A stretch of DNA of 64,000 nucleotides from Anaerolineae bacterium (GCA_016783285.1 JADHWW010000001.1:1-64000); one strand, 5' to 3'; shown: positions 55,142 to 63,867, counted from the stretch's first letter. Translations and numbers: made by a program. Notes: a model not told the origin generated them from the letters alone.

Positions 55142-56794
55142 CTATCCTTGAATGCCCAGCCCGGCCAGCGCGTCCTCGACAGTCAGCCAGCCGGCGCCAG
55201 GGAAGAGCCGCGCCACCTGCGGGGCGAAGAGCGGCGAAGCGGCCAGCACCTCCGGAGGACCGTCGGCGATGACCGCGCCCTGGCCAAGCATCACGACCCG
55301 GCCGGCGGCCTGCGCGGCCAGTTCGACGTCGTGGGTCACGAGCAGCACGCCCGCCCCCTCCGCCTGCCACTCCCGCAGCAGGCGCACCAGGTCCCGTTTG
55401 GCGGGGTAGTCCATCCCCCGCGTGGGCTCGTCGAGCAGCAGAAGGCGGGGCCGGGTGACGGTCACCGCGCCCAGCGCGACCCGTTGCCGCTGACCGACGC
55501 TCAGGTCGCGGGGATAGGACGCGGCCAGATCGCTCAGGCCCAGGCGGCCCAGCAGGCCGGCGGGGGCGATGGGGGGGTTGTCCAAGAGGCCGTGGTTGCG
55601 CAGCGTGACCGACAGTTCCTCCGCGACGGTGTCGGCAAACAGGAGGTCGTCCGGCTCCTGGGGCAGATAGCCGATGCTCTGGCAGATATTGGCCGTATCC
55701 TGCTTGATGAGCGATTTACCGGCCAGCACAATCTCTCCCCGCTGAGGACGCAACAACCCGACGATACATTTGAGCAGCGTGGTCTTGCCGGAACCATTGC
55801 GCCCCATCAGCGCGACCAACTCTCCAGGGGCTATTTCCAGGTCGATCCCGCGCAGGACGTCCACCCGGTCGTAGGCAAAGTGCAAATTGGTAATTGTGAA
55901 TTGCGGCTTTGGGCTTTGGGATTTGGGATTTGGGATTTGAGATTTGAGATTTGAGATTTGAGATTTGAGATTTGAGATTTGGGATTTCGCGGCGAAGTGG
56001 CGTCCCTCTTCAATGGTCAATGGCAGCGGTTCCCAGCCCAGTTCCTTGCCCAGTGTGACCAACGGTGGGGTCAGGTTCATCTGGCACAGGACGCGGCGCG
56101 GCGGGCCACTCAGTACCCCCCCATTGCCATCCCCTACAGGAGAGGAAGGCAGGTAGATCAGGTGGTCGGCGTGGGGCAAGATACGCTCCAGCCGGTGTTC
56201 GGCCAGGACAACTGTCAATCCTACGTCGCGGTTCAACCGCACCAGCGCGCCCAACACATCCTCGGCCGACTGGGGGTCGAGTTGCGAGGTGGGCTCGTCG
56301 AGCACGAGGACACGCGGGCGCAGTGCAAGCGCCGCAGCGATAGCGACGCGCTGTTTCTCGCCGCCGGAAAGCGTCTCCAGCGGGCGGTCGCGCAGAGGCG
56401 CCAGGCCCAGCAGATCCAGCACTTCCTCGACGCGCACGTGCATCTCGGCGGGCGGAATGGCGCCGTTCTCCAACGCGAAAGCGATTTCGTCCTCGACCCG
56501 ATCCAGGACGAACTGCGCCTCGGGATCCTGGAAGACAAAGCCGACGACGCGGCTGAGCACCTGCGGCCCTTCGGCGACGGGGTCGTGACCGGCGACGGTG
56601 ACGCTCCCGCTCAGCGTGCCGCCGGTGAAGTGGGGCACCAGTCCGTTGAGACAGCGCAGCAGCGTGGACTTACCCGCACCGGACGGTCCGGCCACGAGGA
56701 CGAACTTCCCCTCAGCGATGTGCAGCGTCACGCCGGCCAGCGCAGGCTGGGAAGAATCAGGGTAAATGTAGGTGAGATGGTCACATTGAATCAT
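55142..56794 (-). CDS. ecfA: Fused two-domain ECF transporter ATPase (EcfA-EcfA')
   Basis: The 550-residue chain holds two ABC ATPase domains. The first has Walker A GPSGAGKST, Q-loop FQDPEAQF, signature LSGGEKQR and Walker B VLVLDEPTSQLD. The second has GRNGSGKTT, LPQEPDDLLF, LSVGQRQR and LLLLDEPTRGMD. Start is ATG 56794, overlapping the EcfT stop (ATGA). Between the domains a run of 7-residue repeats (SQISNLK) is encoded by a GATTTGA microsatellite. The pair powers the vitamin transporter with EcfT and the S component. Confidence 0.93.
   Translation of the reverse strand: MIQCDHLTYIYPDSSQPALAGVTLHIAEGKFVLVAGPSGAGKSTLLRCLNGLVPHFTGGTLSGSVTVAGHDPVAEGPQVLSRVVGFVFQDPEAQFVLDRVEDEIAFALENGAIPPAEMHVRVEEVLDLLGLAPLRDRPLETLSGGEKQRVAIAAALALRPRVLVLDEPTSQLDPQSAEDVLGALVRLNRDVGLTVVLAEHRLERILPHADHLIYLPSSPVGDGNGGVLSGPPRRVLCQMNLTPPLVTLGKELGWEPLPLTIEEGRHFAAKSQISNLKSQISNLKSQIPNPKSQSPKPQFTITNLHFAYDRVDVLRGIDLEIAPGELVALMGRNGSGKTTLLKCIVGLLRPQRGEIVLAGKSLIKQDTANICQSIGYLPQEPDDLLFADTVAEELSVTLRNHGLLDNPPIAPAGLLGRLGLSDLAASYPRDLSVGQRQRVALGAVTVTRPRLLLLDEPTRGMDYPAKRDLVRLLREWQAEGAGVLLVTHDVELAAQAAGRVVMLGQGAVIADGPPEVLAASPLFAPQVARLFPGAGWLTVEDALAGLGIQG
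55915..55985 (-). repeat. Heptamer tandem repeat in the EcfA linker
   Basis: About ten consecutive copies of GATTTGA/GATTTGG. Three heptamers make seven codons, so the protein repeat is also seven residues long. Confidence 0.93.
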
Positions 56795-57828
56795 CGCTTG
56801 TCCTCGGCTTGCCTGGTAGCGCTGACCACCGCCGGCACGAGCAACCCCAGCAACCCCAACCCGATCAAGGGGTCGAAGGCAGGTAAGGTCAGGCCAGGGT
56901 AGGGTGAATAATAAAGTGTGCCTCGGTCCGTCAGAGGCAGCGGCAACAGGACCACGGCCAGCGTCAGCCCGCACCCCAGCACGACCAGCGTATCGCGGGC
57001 GGTCCAGTGAGATCTGCGGTAAATGGTGCGAGGGACGGCCCGCCCGGCCAGCCACACGACGCCGATGATGATCCCTGCCCCCCCGATCATCGCGCCCACG
57101 GCCACATCCTTCCACGACGGCAAGAACAGGAACGTTAGCCAGCCTCCCAGCAGCGCCAGCAACCCCATCGCCAACACCTCTTGCGTGCGCAGCGGCTGCG
57201 CCCGGTCGGAGACGGCTCCGTAGCCGCGGGCGACCATCGCCTCGGCCAGCCCCATTGAGCGCTCCAGCCCGCTTACCAGCAGCGGCACGACGATGGGCAG
57301 CCAGTCGCGCAGGCCTCGCGCACGGTGACCGCGCACCGCCTGGGCCTCGCGGATGCGAGCCAGGCTGCGAGTTGTCTGCGGGACGAAGGTGAGGGCGATG
57401 GAGAGCACCACTCCCGCTTCGTGGAAGGCGCGCGGCGCGAGTCGTACCAGATCGCGCACTGGCGTCACCTGGTTGAAGACGGCAAAGCCGCTGAAGATGG
57501 CCGTCAGTGTGAGGCCGTTTATCGCCCCAAAGACGAGCGCCTCCAACGTCACCGGCCCGCCTAGCAATGGAAGCCAACCGGGCAGGCGAAAGAGCACCGT
57601 GTCACCTGGATGGGCGGTCAGGCCGTTGAACAGGGTGGCCAGAGGGACAGCCACGGCCGCGAAACGGAGCGGTGAAAGAGGCATCCGCCACCCCCGGGCT
57701 GGCGCACAGATGACGCTCACCACCATTGCGACTAACAGCAAAAGGACGACGTAGAGCGGGTTGCGGGTGGAAGAGGCCGCCACCAGCGTCGTCAATACCC
57801 AGAGAAGCCACGCGCGCACGTCAATCAT
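56791..57828 (-). CDS. ecfT: ECF transporter transmembrane scaffold (EcfT)
   Basis: The 345-residue membrane protein has the CbiQ/EcfT pattern. N-terminal helices come first, then the cytoplasmic coupling helices with the motifs AMVARGYG and RIREAQAVRGHRARGL (A-R-G type). Three further hydrophobic segments at the C terminus (residues about 225-345) exceed the usual 260 residues and are unusual. It overlaps both the S-component and EcfA genes by a few bases. It joins the substrate-binding S component to the ATPases. Confidence 0.93.
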   Translation of the reverse strand: MIDVRAWLLWVLTTLVAASSTRNPLYVVLLLLVAMVVSVICAPARGWRMPLSPLRFAAVAVPLATLFNGLTAHPGDTVLFRLPGWLPLLGGPVTLEALVFGAINGLTLTAIFSGFAVFNQVTPVRDLVRLAPRAFHEAGVVLSIALTFVPQTTRSLARIREAQAVRGHRARGLRDWLPIVVPLLVSGLERSMGLAEAMVARGYGAVSDRAQPLRTQEVLAMGLLALLGGWLTFLFLPSWKDVAVGAMIGGAGIIIGVVWLAGRAVPRTIYRRSHWTARDTLVVLGCGLTLAVVLLPLPLTDRGTLYYSPYPGLTLPAFDPLIGLGLLGLLVPAVVSATRQAEDKR

Positions 57829-58651
57829 GGACAGGACGTACCTCGAAATGGAATCTGCGCCGAAAGCGGGTGAGCGCCCGCACCGTCGGCGCGCCCAGCA
57901 ACAGGATCAGCGCCACGTTGCCCACCGCCCGCGTCATGTCCCAGCCCAGCGAAGTCACCGCGTAGAACGCGCCGTAACGGGCCAAGGTCTCCCCCAGACC
58001 AATGTGCGCAGCCCAGGTCTGCTCAACCGGCCCCGCCGCGAAAGGCCAGAAGTAGACGTTTATGATCACGCCGTAGAGCAGGCCCCAGGCGAAACCAAGG
58101 ATGCATAGGGCGGGAATGTCCAGGGTGAGACGTGAAACGTGAGACGTGAAACGTGAGACGTGAAACGTGAAACGTGAGAACCAGCCAGCGGTCAGGCCGA
58201 CCCAGCCCGCTGTGAACATCTGATACGGAAGCCACGGTCCCACGCCGCCGGTGATCAGCCCGGATGCGAGCAGCGTGAAGGTCCCCATCAGGAAGCCGAA
58301 GCGGCTGCCAAAGACGTAGCCGGCCAGGATGATGGGCGCGAAGATAGGGGAGAAACCGCCTGGCATAGGAACGGCGACCTCAATGAAACGCAGCACGCTG
58401 GTGATAGCAACCAGCACGCCTAGCATGGCGACTGTCTTCGCGCTGATCGCCTGTCCCTGCAGTTCCACCAACAGCGCGACCAGCGAAAGTCCCACCAGCG
58501 CCGTGGTCACCAGCGACGCGTCCTGGCCGTGGGCGATACCAATGGAACCGCTGGCCTGTGTGTTGAGGAAGAAGGGATAGACGAAGGCCAGAACACCGAT
58601 GGCCGCGCTAAAAGTGTAGATGGACCCGCTGATGACCCGGCGCACGTTCAT
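57821..58651 (-). CDS. ECF transporter substrate-binding S component (probable cobalamin)
   Basis: The 276-residue protein has six or seven helices with the S-component style PGGFSPIFAPIILAGYVFG and FGFLMGTFTLLASG. Riboswitch, CobO and the transcobalamin-like proteins in the same cluster point to cobalamin as ligand (inference). A segment SRFTFHVSRFTSHVSRLT is encoded by a GTGAAAC/GTGAGAC tandem repeat at 58122-58178 and falls in a loop. The start overlaps the stop of the DUF4430-type gene. Confidence 0.85.
   Translation of the reverse strand: MNVRRVISGSIYTFSAAIGVLAFVYPFFLNTQASGSIGIAHGQDASLVTTALVGLSLVALLVELQGQAISAKTVAMLGVLVAITSVLRFIEVAVPMPGGFSPIFAPIILAGYVFGSRFGFLMGTFTLLASGLITGGVGPWLPYQMFTAGWVGLTAGWFSRFTFHVSRFTSHVSRLTLDIPALCILGFAWGLLYGVIINVYFWPFAAGPVEQTWAAHIGLGETLARYGAFYAVTSLGWDMTRAVGNVALILLLGAPTVRALTRFRRRFHFEVRPVHD
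58122..58178 (-). repeat. GTGAAACGTGAGAC tandem repeat inside the S-component gene
   Basis: About three to four units of an 8/16-base repeat, in frame, encoding HVSRFT units. Confidence 0.9.
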
Positions 58652-59871
58652 CTCCGATGGGAAACCACGAAGACCAGCCAGCCGAGCAGTCCGCCAACGA
58701 TAAGGCTGAAGGCGATGTAATCCAGCGGCAAGATAAAGGATGGACGCTCGTCGTCGGTTGTCTTTTGCGAGGAGTCGGAAGAGAGAGTTGGCGTAGGCAT
58801 CGGCCGAACAACAGATGTGGGAGAGGGTGATGAGGACAGAGCCGCCACATGCTCAGGAGTGGAAGGAGGTGATGAGGATACGGTTGCTGGAGGCCGGATG
58901 GTGGGTGATGGCGGCGGGGATGAACCTGGCATGGACTGAGGAGTGGGAGAAGAGAGCGGCGGGGATGTGGATGTCGCAGGTTGGAGAGGGGGAGCGGGAG
59001 ACAAGGACGGGAGCACTGTAGGTTGAGGGACAGCCATCGGCGACAGCGTTGCGCCAGTCACACCCAGCACGAGCGTGTGGGTCTGCTCCCCCGCCGTGCT
59101 CACGACCCGCAGGTGGTATTCCTGCGGCGCGGTGGGGCAGACCTCACGGCCGCCGATGATGTCCACGCGCTCCCCGTCCAGGTAGATCTCCAAGGCGTTG
59201 GCGGTGTCCCAGCGCACCATCGTGCAGGCGCCGGCGGGGATGGGGTTGCCATCCAGCCGGAACCAGACCACAGGGGCTGGCGGGAGCGAAGTAACAGTCG
59301 GGGGCGAGAGAGTATCGGTAGGCTGCGGATCGGCGGTCGGCATCGGCGCGGGCGAAGCGGCGGTCGGGGGCAAATCCGTGTCGGTGGGTGGAGGCGTGTC
59401 GGTCGGAGGCGGGGCGCAGATTTGATCGAACGGCACGATGGGCGGCAGTCCACCAGACCCCCAACTCCACCCCTCGACGTCACCGTTGTGGGCTTTGTAG
59501 CCGCTCGCGCCCCCTCCAGAGTAGGCCCAATTTCCATCAATCAGGTGCCAGTAGGACCAGTAGTCGGGAGAAGCGCAGAAGCAGTCCTCGACCGGGCAGC
59601 CTTCCCCCTCAATGCCGCAGACCGCAGCCCCCATGCCAGAATCGATAGACGCGACGACGGCCAGGCCGGAACGTGTCAGCACGTCGTAGCCGCTGATCTC
59701 CGCTTCACCGAACTCGATGCAGCGGGTGATGTGGGAGCCATCGCCAAAGCGCACGACCAGGCCGACGCGGTTGGGCGTCTGAGCACGTACATCCGGCGGG
59801 CCGGTCCCAACGACGGCCAATGCCAGTAGTACGGTCAATGCCAGGTAGGCGCCATGTACCCTACGCTTCAT
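58648..59871 (-). CDS. Surface protein with DUF4430 (transcobalamin beta-domain-like) and membrane anchor
   Basis: A signal peptide (ATG 59871 after GGAGG) precedes a DUF4430-like domain. Its pattern is VGLVVRFGDGS, then GYDVLTRSGL and YWSYWHLIDGNWAYSGGGAS. This family includes the C-terminal beta domain of intrinsic factor and transcobalamin. A serine/threonine/proline-rich stalk, a small beta module (MVRWDTANALEIYLDGERVD), a second stalk and a terminal membrane helix follow. It is expected to hold B12 at the cell surface and hand it to the S component (inference). Confidence 0.8.
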   Translation of the reverse strand: MKRRVHGAYLALTVLLALAVVGTGPPDVRAQTPNRVGLVVRFGDGSHITRCIEFGEAEISGYDVLTRSGLAVVASIDSGMGAAVCGIEGEGCPVEDCFCASPDYWSYWHLIDGNWAYSGGGASGYKAHNGDVEGWSWGSGGLPPIVPFDQICAPPPTDTPPPTDTDLPPTAASPAPMPTADPQPTDTLSPPTVTSLPPAPVVWFRLDGNPIPAGACTMVRWDTANALEIYLDGERVDIIGGREVCPTAPQEYHLRVVSTAGEQTHTLVLGVTGATLSPMAVPQPTVLPSLSPAPPLQPATSTSPPLSSPTPQSMPGSSPPPSPTIRPPATVSSSPPSTPEHVAALSSSPSPTSVVRPMPTPTLSSDSSQKTTDDERPSFILPLDYIAFSLIVGGLLGWLVFVVSHRR

Positions 59872-59908
59872 AATACTGCCTCCGCAAAGGTAGGAATTCA
59901 TTGGGGTG

Positions 59909-60003
59909 CATTTCATTTCGGTTGACAGAGGAGGGAGCATCCCCAGATGCGACCGGGGCGGCATCTGGGGATGCCTGCTCCTCAACTGATTTGAAACACA
60001 CCC
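59909..60003. repeat. Palindromic element, family B, copy 2
   Basis: Same arms as 40928-40984. The centre carries an additional hairpin (GCATCCCCAGATGC and inverse). It occupies most of the 149-base gap between two genes of the B12 operon. Confidence 0.8.
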
Positions 60004-60020
60004 AATTCATTGAACTGAAG

Positions 60021-62258
60021 TCACTGCTTGGAGATAAACGGCAGGTAGACGTAGTAAGACCCCGGTACGGGACTAGGTTCCAGTATGTCGCTCATCAATA
60101 TGACGGTGTCGGTGATCGCGTCTCCATACTGTACCTTGTCCGCGTCCGTGAAGGTGGCCCGGAACTCATAGGTCACCGAGGCCGTGAGGGGCAGCGTGGC
60201 AGTATAGCAGCCATCGGCGCGGTGGACTGTCGTGCCCGTCACCCACGACGGTTCACCGGAGACGCGCCAGTCTAACGTGACGCTGCCGTCGGCGTCCAGG
60301 TCACTGCCGAAGGGGATCACCACGTCCACACTGTTGCCCCAACTCGCGCGTGGGGATGCCGCGACCATACGATCGGGGTCAGGTCCGCGGTTGACGCTGG
60401 CGAACGGCGCGAACGTGTGCGAGAGAGGATAGTGCACTCCCAGCAGCGCGGGTACAGCCTGTCGGGTGGAGAAGAAGTCGTCGGTGGTTCCAAAAGCGAA
60501 GGGGCCGTCGGACTTCTGGAGATCGAGCAGCGCATTGTAGGGGCTGTGACCACCCTTCAACCACTTAGCGCTCACCAGATCCTCCCCTGCCGCCAAAAGG
60601 CCCTGCATGGCGTAAGCGGCAGAGTTGGCGCTGGGACTGCCAAAGGCGTCCCAGCCTCCCTGGGTATTCTGTTCGTTCTGTAGAGACAAGGTCCCGCTGA
60701 CGACGCTGGTATCGGTGGCCGGCACACCGGCCGCGATCAGAGCCTGCAGTACCAGGCCCGTGCTACCTGGCTTGTCATATCCCCATGCATCTGTCCAGCT
60801 ACCGTCGGGATTTTGGAGGCCCGTGAGGGTCTGTGTGGCGCTGATGGGGATGCTCTCGCCCGCTGCCGCAAGGCCCAGGATAGCGAAAGCCTGGTGCCAG
60901 GAATCGTTGGCATTGCCGAAGGCGCCCAGCGTGGGGCTGTACCAGGTGTTGGTGAGCACGTGGACGATGTTCACGCCGCCGAAATCATAAGCGTCTCCAC
61001 CGGCGGCCTCGACCGCTACGGCTAACTTGCCCGCTGAGGCGGTGTCTAGGTAGACAAAGGTTGACGCGGTCGCCGACAGATAGTCCATCGCCGAAGTGGC
61101 ACTGCCGGAGGCCACAACCGTATCAGGGTCTAAGCCCGCCGCCGCGTATGCCAGCACAGCGTCACACGTCGGGCCTGCGGGATGGCCGAAGCCGCCAGTA
61201 GGCCAGGAGCCATCTGGGTTCTGTAGTTCGTTCATCCAGGTGAGGGCTCGATTGGCCCGCTGCACCCGTCCGAAGACGGGCAGTGGCGCCTCGGCCAGGC
61301 CGCCGACGGCGTGGGCGCTGGCCAGCACAGCGTCCCAGCCACTGAAACTACCGTTGGCCTGCTGGAGGCTGAGCAGGTCATCGTGTGGCGTGCGTCCGCT
61401 GGCGGTGGCCCAGCTCACGGTCGCCGGGGTGTAGCCAGCCGCGACGAGCGCCTGGATTACGGACGCTGTCGAGTCGCCGCTCAGGCTGCCAGACCATCCT
61501 GGCCAACCGCCGGAATCAAGCTGCTTGCTCCGCAGGAAGTCCAGCCCCTCCTGCACTTTGGCATGAGTTGGGTCCACGTGGCCGCTGGCGAGTAGAGCCT
61601 GGAGCACATACGCCGTGGCGTCCGCGTCACCGCCGAAACCGTGGCCCCATCCGCCGTCAACCTCCTGCAGGCTGATGAGGAAATCAGTGGCCGAAACGGG
61701 CGCCGTTTCCTGCGCCGCCGCCAGGCCGAGAATGGCCCACCATTGGTTGACGACGCTGGCCGCGCTACCGGTGGTGCTGTACGCGCCAGTCGCGGCGTCA
61801 TAGGTGCCGGTCAATTCGTGGATGATGTTCATCCCGCCGAAGCCGTACGGGTCCCCATCGCCAGCGACGACGGCCATAGCCAGCATGCCGGCCCGGCCAG
61901 GGTAGAGCGTGCCGGTGCTGTCGTGCGTATAGGTGATGGCCCGCGTCGCCAGGTAGTCCAGCGGTGTGTACCCGCTGATCGAAGTCATATAACTGATCGG
62001 GCGGCCGGCAGCAACGACCGGGACGACGGCCTGGATAGTGGTGTATTCATCGTCGTTGAAGCCGCCATTGGGCATTAACTGGGTTTTCAAGTAGCCCAGC
62101 GCGTCGCTGATCGCGTCGCTATGGTCAATCGTGGGGGCTGCCGGGGCCGGGGCGGGCTGAGCCTCCGCCGGGGCAGCGTGGAAACTCAGTGCCACGACCA
62201 GTCCGATGGTAATCGCAGCACCCAGAGTTATGTTCAGTACAAGATTGCACGAGCGCAT
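60021..62258 (-). CDS. Secreted double alpha-toroid protein (prenyltransferase/transcobalamin-like repeats)
   Basis: After a signal peptide (residues 1-33) the 745-residue protein carries two copies of an alpha6/alpha6-toroid unit (about 45-345 and 350-640). Helix repeats are marked by DGGWGHGFGGDADATAYVLQ, NPDGSWPTGGFGHPAGPTCD and NPDGSWTDAWG. A C-terminal Ig-like module (DWRVSGEPSWVTGT) and YVYLPFISKQ end it. Intrinsic factor and transcobalamin use this toroid to cap cobalamin. The cobalamin riboswitch lies directly upstream, which strongly suggests B12 binding rather than terpene chemistry. ATG 62258 follows GGAGG. Confidence 0.85.
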   Translation of the reverse strand: MRSCNLVLNITLGAAITIGLVVALSFHAAPAEAQPAPAPAAPTIDHSDAISDALGYLKTQLMPNGGFNDDEYTTIQAVVPVVAAGRPISYMTSISGYTPLDYLATRAITYTHDSTGTLYPGRAGMLAMAVVAGDGDPYGFGGMNIIHELTGTYDAATGAYSTTGSAASVVNQWWAILGLAAAQETAPVSATDFLISLQEVDGGWGHGFGGDADATAYVLQALLASGHVDPTHAKVQEGLDFLRSKQLDSGGWPGWSGSLSGDSTASVIQALVAAGYTPATVSWATASGRTPHDDLLSLQQANGSFSGWDAVLASAHAVGGLAEAPLPVFGRVQRANRALTWMNELQNPDGSWPTGGFGHPAGPTCDAVLAYAAAGLDPDTVVASGSATSAMDYLSATASTFVYLDTASAGKLAVAVEAAGGDAYDFGGVNIVHVLTNTWYSPTLGAFGNANDSWHQAFAILGLAAAGESIPISATQTLTGLQNPDGSWTDAWGYDKPGSTGLVLQALIAAGVPATDTSVVSGTLSLQNEQNTQGGWDAFGSPSANSAAYAMQGLLAAGEDLVSAKWLKGGHSPYNALLDLQKSDGPFAFGTTDDFFSTRQAVPALLGVHYPLSHTFAPFASVNRGPDPDRMVAASPRASWGNSVDVVIPFGSDLDADGSVTLDWRVSGEPSWVTGTTVHRADGCYTATLPLTASVTYEFRATFTDADKVQYGDAITDTVILMSDILEPSPVPGSYYVYLPFISKQ

Positions 62259-62398
62259 GGTTATCCTCCTAGTTGTAGTTGCGGATGATTTGAGGCTTTA
62301 TCTGCAAGGTTGGCAGAAGCAGGCCCCATGCCGCAGGATGCACGGACGTGGGAGCCCGGCCCGCCATCTCTTGGATGGACGATAAGCCGAGCGGAAAC

Positions 62399-62434
62399 AA
62401 AAGACCCTTCCCCTTACGTCTCTTGGGGAAGGGC
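62399..62434 (-). terminator. Riboswitch-controlled terminator
   Basis: CCCTTCCCC pairs with GGGGAAGGG around a ten-base loop, followed on the minus strand by TCTTTTGTTT. It lies between the aptamer and the toroid gene, so it is the likely expression platform. Confidence 0.8.
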
Positions 62435-62489
62435 CGTTGTTGCTGTAGAACCCTTCATACGCCACCCCCTTTCCGCGAAGAGGTTATCA

Positions 62490-62665
62490 TGGGCCGGCGG
62501 AGACGGGTGTTCTGGCTCCAACAACGGATTGAGAAATCCACGGACGAATCCGTTCGTGTTCTGCTCCGTTGTTGCTACAGTTGCGGGACAGTGCCGGACT
62601 TTGACCGGCTTCCCCCGTTATGCCCCTCGCATCCGGGCTTTGGGGCATCTCTACCGTACCAATAT
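62490..62665 (-). promoter_or_regulatory. Cobalamin riboswitch
   Basis: The minus-strand leader contains the conserved cobalamin-aptamer core. GGGGGAAGCCGGTCAAAGTC is followed by CGGCACTGTCCCGCAACTGT, then a P5-P6 region, and the 3' half GAGCCAGAACACCCG. It starts about 15 bases after the promoter. The terminator at 62399-62434 follows. Binding of adenosyl- or other cobalamin should end transcription before the uptake genes. Confidence 0.93.
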
Positions 62666-62679
62666 TCAATTGTGGTGAG

Positions 62680-62708
62680 AGTATAACACACAAGAGATGG
62701 GCTGTCAA
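62680..62708 (-). promoter_or_regulatory. Promoter of the cobalamin-riboswitch operon
   Basis: Minus-strand TTGACA, 17 bases, TATACT. The rest of the 493-base interval 62259-62751 is riboswitch, terminator and a leader of about 140 bases. Confidence 0.85.
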
Positions 62709-62751
62709 ATCGCGACGGCCCAAAAGCAACACTCTCCTCCTCAGCGCTTGC

Positions 62752-63867
62752 CTACTTACCTGCTCCCTCACGCCAGCGGCGGCGCAGGGCAAGCCCAGCA
62801 CCCAGTGCGATGATACCCAGTCCAGTCAGACCCACGGGCAGCAGAGCCAGTCCACCTGATTCGGGCAGGAGAATGACATCCAGAACCGGAGCCGCAACAG
62901 GCTCCGGCGCGTTGGCCACCCCGACGCGCGGCAGGTGCACAAAAGCATAGCCCGCTATGGCGGGAATCGCCTGCGCGGTCGCCAGCACGTTGGGGTAGGG
63001 CGCGGCTGCCTGCCAGAAGAAAGCACCGCTGCTGGGGTCGTGCAGCGCGACCAGCGCGCCGAGAGGGTCGGTGCCGCCGGGCGTCCAGTTGCCCAGCGGC
63101 TCACCGGCCGCCAGGAGCGCTTGCAGCACGACGGCGGTGGAGTTGGCGTCTGTATCGGTGCCATAGTCGGAGGGGTTCTGGTAAGGGAAGCCGCCATCGT
63201 CGTTTTGCACGCGGCGGAAGTAGGCGAAGGCGTCGCCGATCTCGTCCCGGTGGCCGGTGACGATCAGCGCCTGGACGGCCAGGGCGGTCGTGTTGGTGTC
63301 ACCTGTGCCGGCCGTCGTACCGCCGAAGAGCGCCCACGCGCCATCGGTACGTTGGTTATCCAGCAAGTACTGGGCAGCGCCGTCCGGGACCGGCTGACCG
63401 GCGATGAAGAGCGCCAGCATCGCCAGCGCCTGGTCGAAGATGGTGCCGCCGTAACTACCGCTGGTCTCGTCGTAGGCCGCGTTCAGTTCCGCAACGAGAT
63501 CGTGCCCGGCGAAAGCGGTCGGGTGCTGCCCGGCAGCCAACAAGGCCAGTATGACTTTTGCCTTCAGTCCGGGCGTGTCTACCACGCCCCCTGCGACACG
63601 GGTGTAGAGGTAATCCAGTGGTGAGTTGCCGTCTTCCGACACCCATGTACTGACGTCCTGCCCGCCTGCAGCGATAGCCAGAACGATGTCGCAGGTCGTG
63701 CCCAGGTCGGAGCCCTCACCGAAGCCACTGCCGAAGCCACCGTCGGGCTGTTGCTGGGCGGCCAGGTAGCCCAGCCCTGCCTCCACCGGGTCCCCTGCCC
63801 AGGCTGGCAGGGTAAAGGTCGTAAGCAAAGCCAGGACAAGCCAACTCGCTACAAATGCACGAGACAT
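62752..63867 (-). CDS. Cell-wall-anchored alpha-toroid protein with sortase-like motif
   Basis: A signal peptide (ALLTTFTLPAWA) precedes a single alpha-toroid unit (residues 26-315, repeats such as QPDGGFGSGFGEGSDLGTTC and NDDGGFPYQNPS). A short stalk, the motif LPESGG, a hydrophobic stretch and RRRWREG form an LPxTG-like sorting signal. It is homologous to the double-toroid protein but has its own promoter and no riboswitch. It ends 44 bases before the riboswitch promoter. B12 capture at the cell surface is inferred. No sortase gene is in the window. Confidence 0.83.
   Translation of the reverse strand: MSRAFVASWLVLALLTTFTLPAWAGDPVEAGLGYLAAQQQPDGGFGSGFGEGSDLGTTCDIVLAIAAGGQDVSTWVSEDGNSPLDYLYTRVAGGVVDTPGLKAKVILALLAAGQHPTAFAGHDLVAELNAAYDETSGSYGGTIFDQALAMLALFIAGQPVPDGAAQYLLDNQRTDGAWALFGGTTAGTGDTNTTALAVQALIVTGHRDEIGDAFAYFRRVQNDDGGFPYQNPSDYGTDTDANSTAVVLQALLAAGEPLGNWTPGGTDPLGALVALHDPSSGAFFWQAAAPYPNVLATAQAIPAIAGYAFVHLPRVGVANAPEPVAAPVLDVILLPESGGLALLPVGLTGLGIIALGAGLALRRRWREGAGK

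Noticed and set aside
55915..55985. CRISPR or minisatellite array
   Set aside because: A 7-base microsatellite translated inside ecfA, with no spacers.
60021..62258. Terpene or squalene cyclase
   Set aside because: The toroid repeats are shared with that fold, but the protein is secreted and sits behind a cobalamin riboswitch with ECF and CobO genes, which fits B12 binding.
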